Shown here: piece after piece, positions 58,111-64,000 of the stretch
Numbering within the stretch: position 1 is the first letter of the stretch
How the letters are laid out: each line of letters starts with the position of its first letter
Source: Cucumis sativus
Taxonomy: Eukaryota; Streptophyta; Magnoliopsida; Cucurbitales; Cucurbitaceae
Length of the DNA stretch: 64,000 nt
Reading direction: 5' to 3'
NCBI RefSeq assembly: GCF_000004075.3
Contig: NC_026658.2
Span: 24,416,075-24,480,074, forward strand
Translations under genes and position numbers: made by a program
Notes under the pieces: model-generated
The model's database searches: none
The model's input: the letters and a program-made list of their open reading frames with translations, nothing else
What the model was told of the DNA's origin: nothing

Positions 58111-58639
58111 TTTACTGGATAGGACCATCATAATACTTAGTTTTAAATAATTAGATAACATTCAACTTAGCATAGGAACGAAATCGTTAGTACCTCGTTT
58201 GAAAAATGCTTATAAACTTTTTATAAAAAAAAGGTTGATTAATACCCCTTTGAATAAAGTTTTTTTATTATTTAAAAAAGATACTGTTTTTTTATCATTT
58301 AAAAAAGATACACTTACAGTTAATTAGTATATGGTAGAAACCATTCATCTACACACAATAGATCACCCCATTCTTCCAATAAAGAATCAAGAAGTGTTAG
58401 AACTTAGACTATAGATTGAAGTAAATGAGACTAAATTAAGAATTGAAAGAATGGTGATGGGTGTAGATATATATACCATTTGACAGTTTTTTTTTTCAGT
58501 ATACTAACTAGAAGATTATTTTAAAAGAAAACTATAAAGTTAAAAGGTATGAATGTAACTTTTAAAAGTTTGATCGATTGTTGAGGTATTCATGACTTTT
58601 GACCATATACTAATTGTAGTAATTATTTTTAAGCTTGTT

Positions 58640-59065
58640 TACTCTTAAAACTTTGGAAAGTCTCACTATTTTTTTAAAAAAAGTAGTCTAATTTAAGGTC
58701 ATATTAGTAACTATTTTGTTTTTTTAATTAAGTCTGTAAACATTATTTTAATTTCTAATTTTCTTTATTTGTTATCTATATTCTAATGAGCATTAAAAAA
58801 ACAAATCCAAATTTAAAATCTAAAAGAAAAAATAGCTTTTAAAAAAAATTGGCTAAGGATTCAATCACTGTAAGACGAGGGTAGAAAATAGACTCAAATT
58901 TCAAAAATAAATTAAAACGAAACCTTGGGAAGTAAGAAATTTTGTGTTTAACTACGAACATGGTTAAAGAAATGGATATGAAAATATAATAGAATACAGT
59001 AAGTAAGATGAGAAAAGTTTTTAAAGCTAAAGAAGAAAGATGTTGATAAACTCCATCCAAAAACA
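58640..59065. repeat. second copy of the distal BAHD copy 5 upstream block
   Basis: Aligns with 44990-45410. With remnant 8 it marks an older duplication of the same gene-plus-upstream unit. Confidence 0.65.
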
Positions 59066-59069
59066 AAAA

Positions 59070-62000
59070 CCTAACTTATTTTACACATCTTGAATTGCAA
59101 CTCTAATTGGTTTTCCATATGCCTAATTTCTTATGTCAAAATCTTCAGCTTTATTAATTATGCCAAATTTGCAGCAGCTGGGTACTTCTTTGACATCATT
59201 TCATTTTACATACATCACACAATTGCCTCAATTGTTTTTCCCCCGAGCCTAAACTTTGTGTTGCCCTCTCTTTTTAGGTCTTTCTCTTCATTTTTATCAA
59301 ACATTAAATCCTATGGAAAGTACAACTCTTTAATCCAACACAATAAACAAACATATAACTCTATCTAATGTTTAGCATTTAGTGGGGAAGTTAAGATTTT
59401 AAATTAAACCAAATTCAATTCAACAATAATTCAGGGGTAAAGATGGAATTCTCTACCTAACAATGATTTTGAGTTTCAATCTATCAACTAAAAGAGGCAA
59501 AGAAAAGAGATTTGGAGAAATATTGTTTTCAACTTTTTTCGATTTCAAATTTGTATGAAATTATATAGTGTTAAATTTACCTTCACTTATCGGTTTAAGC
59601 TTTTAGATTAATCGTTGCATCTAAAAAACACAATATCTCTATATTTCATTGCAATAATAAAATATAAAAAAAAGTTTATGAACATATATCTTATTAAATA
59701 CGAGAGAATCTCAATAACATATATATTCGTTTTAATGTTATCACGTATATTTGGCGTTACATTGGAAGTGATGTACAATGGGTCATGAGGCATAATAGAA
59801 TTGCAGCAATATGAAAATGGACCACCATTTAAATTGGGTCATTGGTCCCATAGCTTTTACAGAGAAACCTCTATTTAAATGTTGATTCTTTCCCTTTCCC
59901 AACCAAACTAATTTAGTTTTCAAATGTTAAATTATTTTCCAAAACATTTCTCAATTCACATAAGCTTTATATCTCATTTTATAATAATTTAGATACACAC
60001 ATGATATCTTATGCAATATATCAATTTGAATGGTGATGCTATTTTATAAATTAAAAAAAAAAAAAAGAAGAAGAAGAAGAAGAAACTAACAAGAAGTGGA
60101 GGAAAATTAGAGATCACATTGATGGAAAATTAATTAATTAACCAATAAAAGCAACCAGTTTCTTAGAAAGCAAGTGAAACCCAAATAAAGATATATTATT
60201 TGGTACTTATGAAATTCAAAATTTTAGAATTAATAAATACACCCTTCAATAAATAAAGTTGATAAACCTAATTAATTTCATTAATCAACATGTGGAAGTA
60301 TGTAATTAAAATGAATTGAGAAAATAGAGGAGTTGAAGAATCTAGGGGTGTAATAGATTATTATTGTTGTTGTTATTATATGTAGTGAGAACCAAGGAAG
60401 GTGGGTATTTAAAAAATTAAAACAGTTCCCTAATTGAGGGAATTTGAAGATTAATAGAAAAGTCAACAATTTAAGTCGTGAATTTGCCTTTAATTTCGCA
60501 TTCCTAATCAAATTTTGAAACTTAATTAATAACATTAATGGAATCTTGAAATTTCTGCCCAATCCGTAACGTTTTTTTATTTTTGTAAACAAGAGTCAAC
60601 ATTTTGAAAATTTTAGTCCGAACACAAGTTTTTGTCAATTTTACATTTCTTGTTTGAATTTCAAATTAATTGCTGTGTTTTCTTTTTATTGTTTTAAAAT
60701 TATACTTTTTTTTCTTTTATGTTGTTATTGAATACAATAGTTGATTTATTAGGTGAATTTCATTTTTTTAAAAAGAAATAGTTTAGTAGAACGTAAATAA
60801 CAATAATGAAAGAAAGTTAAAAATAAAAATTGTGTTTATAGACTTAATTAGTAATTGAGGTTCAAAGTTTTCAAATTTTTTCTTAAGTTTATTACAAGAA
60901 TTAGACATTATCATCGAAATGAATATAGTTTAATTAGCACAAAATGTGTTCATCAATCTTGAGATTAAATAGAGTAATTTATTCCAAAGGCTAATACATA
61001 ACAGCAAGCAAACTTCCTCCTTAATTTCATGGACGTTTTTCTTCTTCCTTTTTCTTGGGGAAGATTCTACGAGTTTAAGAGAAAGAGAGAGAATGATTGA
61101 CAAAGATTTGATGAGAATAATTGGAAGAATGATTTTGTTATTAAGTGGAATTTAATAACAAATAAAATGTAGCAGCAATCGATTGGGTTGTATCAATTAA
61201 TGCTAATTCCTGCATTCTCTACATAATCTTATGAACGCCAAACTTAATTGCTTCACTTGGTACTAAATCTTCATCCTAATCATTCTCCCCACACCATCAG
61301 CATATATTATTTATATTATTCACACAGCCACTGATATTTCTTGATATTTGCATCAATCCACGTTCAAGTGCACGGGCTACAAAATTATTTTAATTTAATA
61401 AAAACCACTTGATGATTTGTGCATAAAACTATGATTTTCATAATAAGATCTGTCTGATGAACACCCCAAAAAATGGATTAGGTGAAATTCACGTAATAAT
61501 TATTCTTTTATACACCTTCTTTTGTTTTGTTTCTGCCGTAGACCCATATATAAAAGCTAATTACGACTCATCCGTTTGTAGTTGAAAATAAGAATAGAAA
61601 TCGAAAATGAGCTCTTAGTTCTCTAATTTAATTTTTCATGTAATTATAATCTTGTTAAAAGAACAAACTTAAAAAATGTAATTTTTTTGGTGTAGTGATA
61701 ATAATAGTGGTATATGGTTGCATCAAACGAAACGTCCTTGTTTTGATCAAATCGTGTTGCTTTAATAAACAAATCAAGAGTATTCTTTTTCGGATTTGGA
61801 CTTCCAAAGAGGGCATCTTCATATTTAAAAATTTAAAGTGATGAAAAGTCAATTCAAATTGGGTGTTTGAGTTCGTCCAATTATTAAAAGGGGGGAAAAA
61901 GAAAAAGAAAGAAAAAGAAAAAGAAAACTTGGGATCTAATTCACTCCAAAAGTCCAAAAACAGTAGAGTAGTGTAACACACAACATAAGGAAAATGTAGA

Positions 62001-62233
62001 ATGAAAAGGAGATTCTAAAATTTGAATTGATACATATAGATTATTAATATTTTGGTGTGAAATTGCATAAATGGTGTTGTTTTTTGTTAGTTGTTGAAGG
62101 AAATGAAAGATTAGAGAAAAAGAGAAAAGAAAAGGAAAGGAAAAAGAGAGAAAAATTGAAGAGTCTTTGAAGGTTGGTCTCCTGAAGAAGACTGGTATTA
62201 AAGGTGGGCCCAGGCGGAATGAGAAACGGAAAG

Positions 62234-62238
<5 letters not shown>
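59070..62238. other. intergenic, no gene seen
   Basis: AT-rich, with an AAG repeat near 60.06 kb and AAAGA-type repeats at 61.9 and 62.35 kb. No protein family, RNA gene or clear element was found. Confidence 0.6.

Positions 62239-62276
<38 letters not shown>
62239..62276. repeat. (GA)n microsatellite
   Basis: About 19 uninterrupted GA units upstream of the WRKY gene. Confidence 0.97.
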
Positions 62277-62279
<3 letters not shown>

Positions 62280-62465
62280 AAAATTTGAAAAAAGAATTGG
62301 TTGAAGAAGAAGAAATAATAAGGGAATCCAAGGTAAGAGGTAAGAGGTAAAGAAAAGAAAGAAAAGAAAGAAAAGAAAGAAAAAGAAAGAAAAGAAATGG
62401 AAAGCAGAAGGGACCCAGTAACCCCACCACCTCACTCAATGACTTTTGCATTAAAAGGTGTTAAA

Positions 62466-62740
62466 GGTCAACTCTATCCCACTGTCTCCAACTAATAATA
62501 TATCTTGTCCTTTCTCTCTCTCTCTCTCTCTCTCTATTCCCGATTTCACCGAGTCCTCAATCTAACGGCTATTCTCAACCCTTTTGACCTTATCTCTCTC
62601 TCCCCACAAATTTAAAACCCTCATCACCCCTTTTTAAACACAAGGGTCAAACCTCCTGACATTTCCCTCTTACGTGCTCCCTTCTCATTTGCTCTACCCT
62701 TTGACGGCACACGGACCACAATCCACACCTCACTTTGACT
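62466..62740. promoter_or_regulatory. cluster of five W-boxes in the WRKY promoter
   Basis: TTGAC cores occur at 62466-62471 (minus), 62584-62589, 62645-62650 (minus), 62701-62706 and 62735-62740, all within about 445 bases of the start codon. Three of the five are TTGACC and one is TTGACT, full W-boxes; TTGACG is a core only. WRKY proteins bind this element, so self- or cross-regulation is likely. Confidence 0.7.
62514..62535. repeat. (TC)n microsatellite
   Basis: About 11 TC units in the WRKY promoter. Confidence 0.95.
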
Positions 62741-62857
62741 CCAATCCTTTCCTTCCCTAATTCTCTTTTCATCTTCTCTCTTTTCTTCCTTTCCTTTCCT
62801 CCTCACCACTTTCTTCTTCTCTCCCAATTTCACTTCCCTTTTCCTTTTTCCTCTCAA

Positions 62858-62865
62858 TATAAATA
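62858..62865 (+). promoter_or_regulatory. TATA box of the WRKY gene
   Basis: TATAAATA, 44 bases before the ATG at 62909. Transcription would begin near 62890, at or after the in-frame upstream ATG at 62888, which favours the 62909 start. Confidence 0.65.
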
Positions 62866-62908
62866 CTCCCTTTTCTTTCCATTCCATATGCTTCTTCTTA
62901 ACAATAAC

Positions 62909-63998
<1,090 letters not shown>

Positions 63999-64000
63999 TT

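Noticed and set aside
61941-62451. Open frames of 135-164 codons on the minus strand at 61.9-62.45 kb
   Set aside because: Phe/Ser/Leu-rich translation of GA- and AAAG-rich repeats; no real coding signal.

Overview
This is nuclear DNA of a flowering plant (eudicot). It is AT-rich, with GT-AG spliced genes (BOI-type RING ligase, NAC, WRKY), a tandem family of single-exon BAHD acyltransferases, and plant CACTA, copia, PIF/Harbinger-like and pararetroviral sequences. The proteins and repeats look most like Cucurbitaceae (cucumber, melon or a relative). That is recall, not a search result.

Layout. (1) 1-14.0 kb holds almost no recognisable gene: a possible C-terminal gene end at the very edge, microsatellites, a diverged duplicated non-coding block (about 2.82-3.21 kb and 9.60-10.02 kb) and a dispersed repeat. 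(2) 14.3-19.6 kb carries two convergent spliced genes: a four-exon BOI/SBP1-type RING E3 ligase (+) and a three-exon NAC transcription factor (-). (3) 21.9-57.5 kb is the main locus: six intact intronless BAHD genes (about 450-468 aa) and two broken copies, all on the minus strand. They belong to the clade usually labelled 'ENHANCED PSEUDOMONAS SUSCEPTIBILITY 1-like' or 'uncharacterized acetyltransferase At3g50280-like'. Each intact gene keeps the HxxxD active-site motif, but all carry FGMGK where most BAHDs have DFGWG. (4) Transposable elements separate the BAHD genes: a noncoding PIF/Harbinger-like element, a CACTA-like element carrying a fragment of a BSK-type kinase gene, a nested stack of an endogenous pararetrovirus fossil with a MITE, a solo LTR and an abutting small CACTA, a probable LTR containing a Tourist-like MITE, a CACTA with a broken TNP2 transposase, and the 5' half of a copia element. 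(5) 59-62.4 kb is intergenic. (6) 62.4-64 kb holds the 5' part of a group IId WRKY gene (WRKY7/11/15/17 type) with five W-boxes in its promoter; the gene runs off the right edge.

How the genes relate. The BAHD genes fall by eye into subgroups: copies 1 and 2; copies 4, 5 and the two broken ones; copies 3 and 6 nearer each other. Duplicated upstream sequence ties copy 5 to the broken copies. An upstream-like sequence at 36.65-37.52 kb without a gene suggests a further lost copy. The family probably modifies small metabolites in the cytosol, with unknown substrate. The WRKY and BOI genes belong to families known in defence and stress signalling, but nothing in the window shows that they control the BAHD array.
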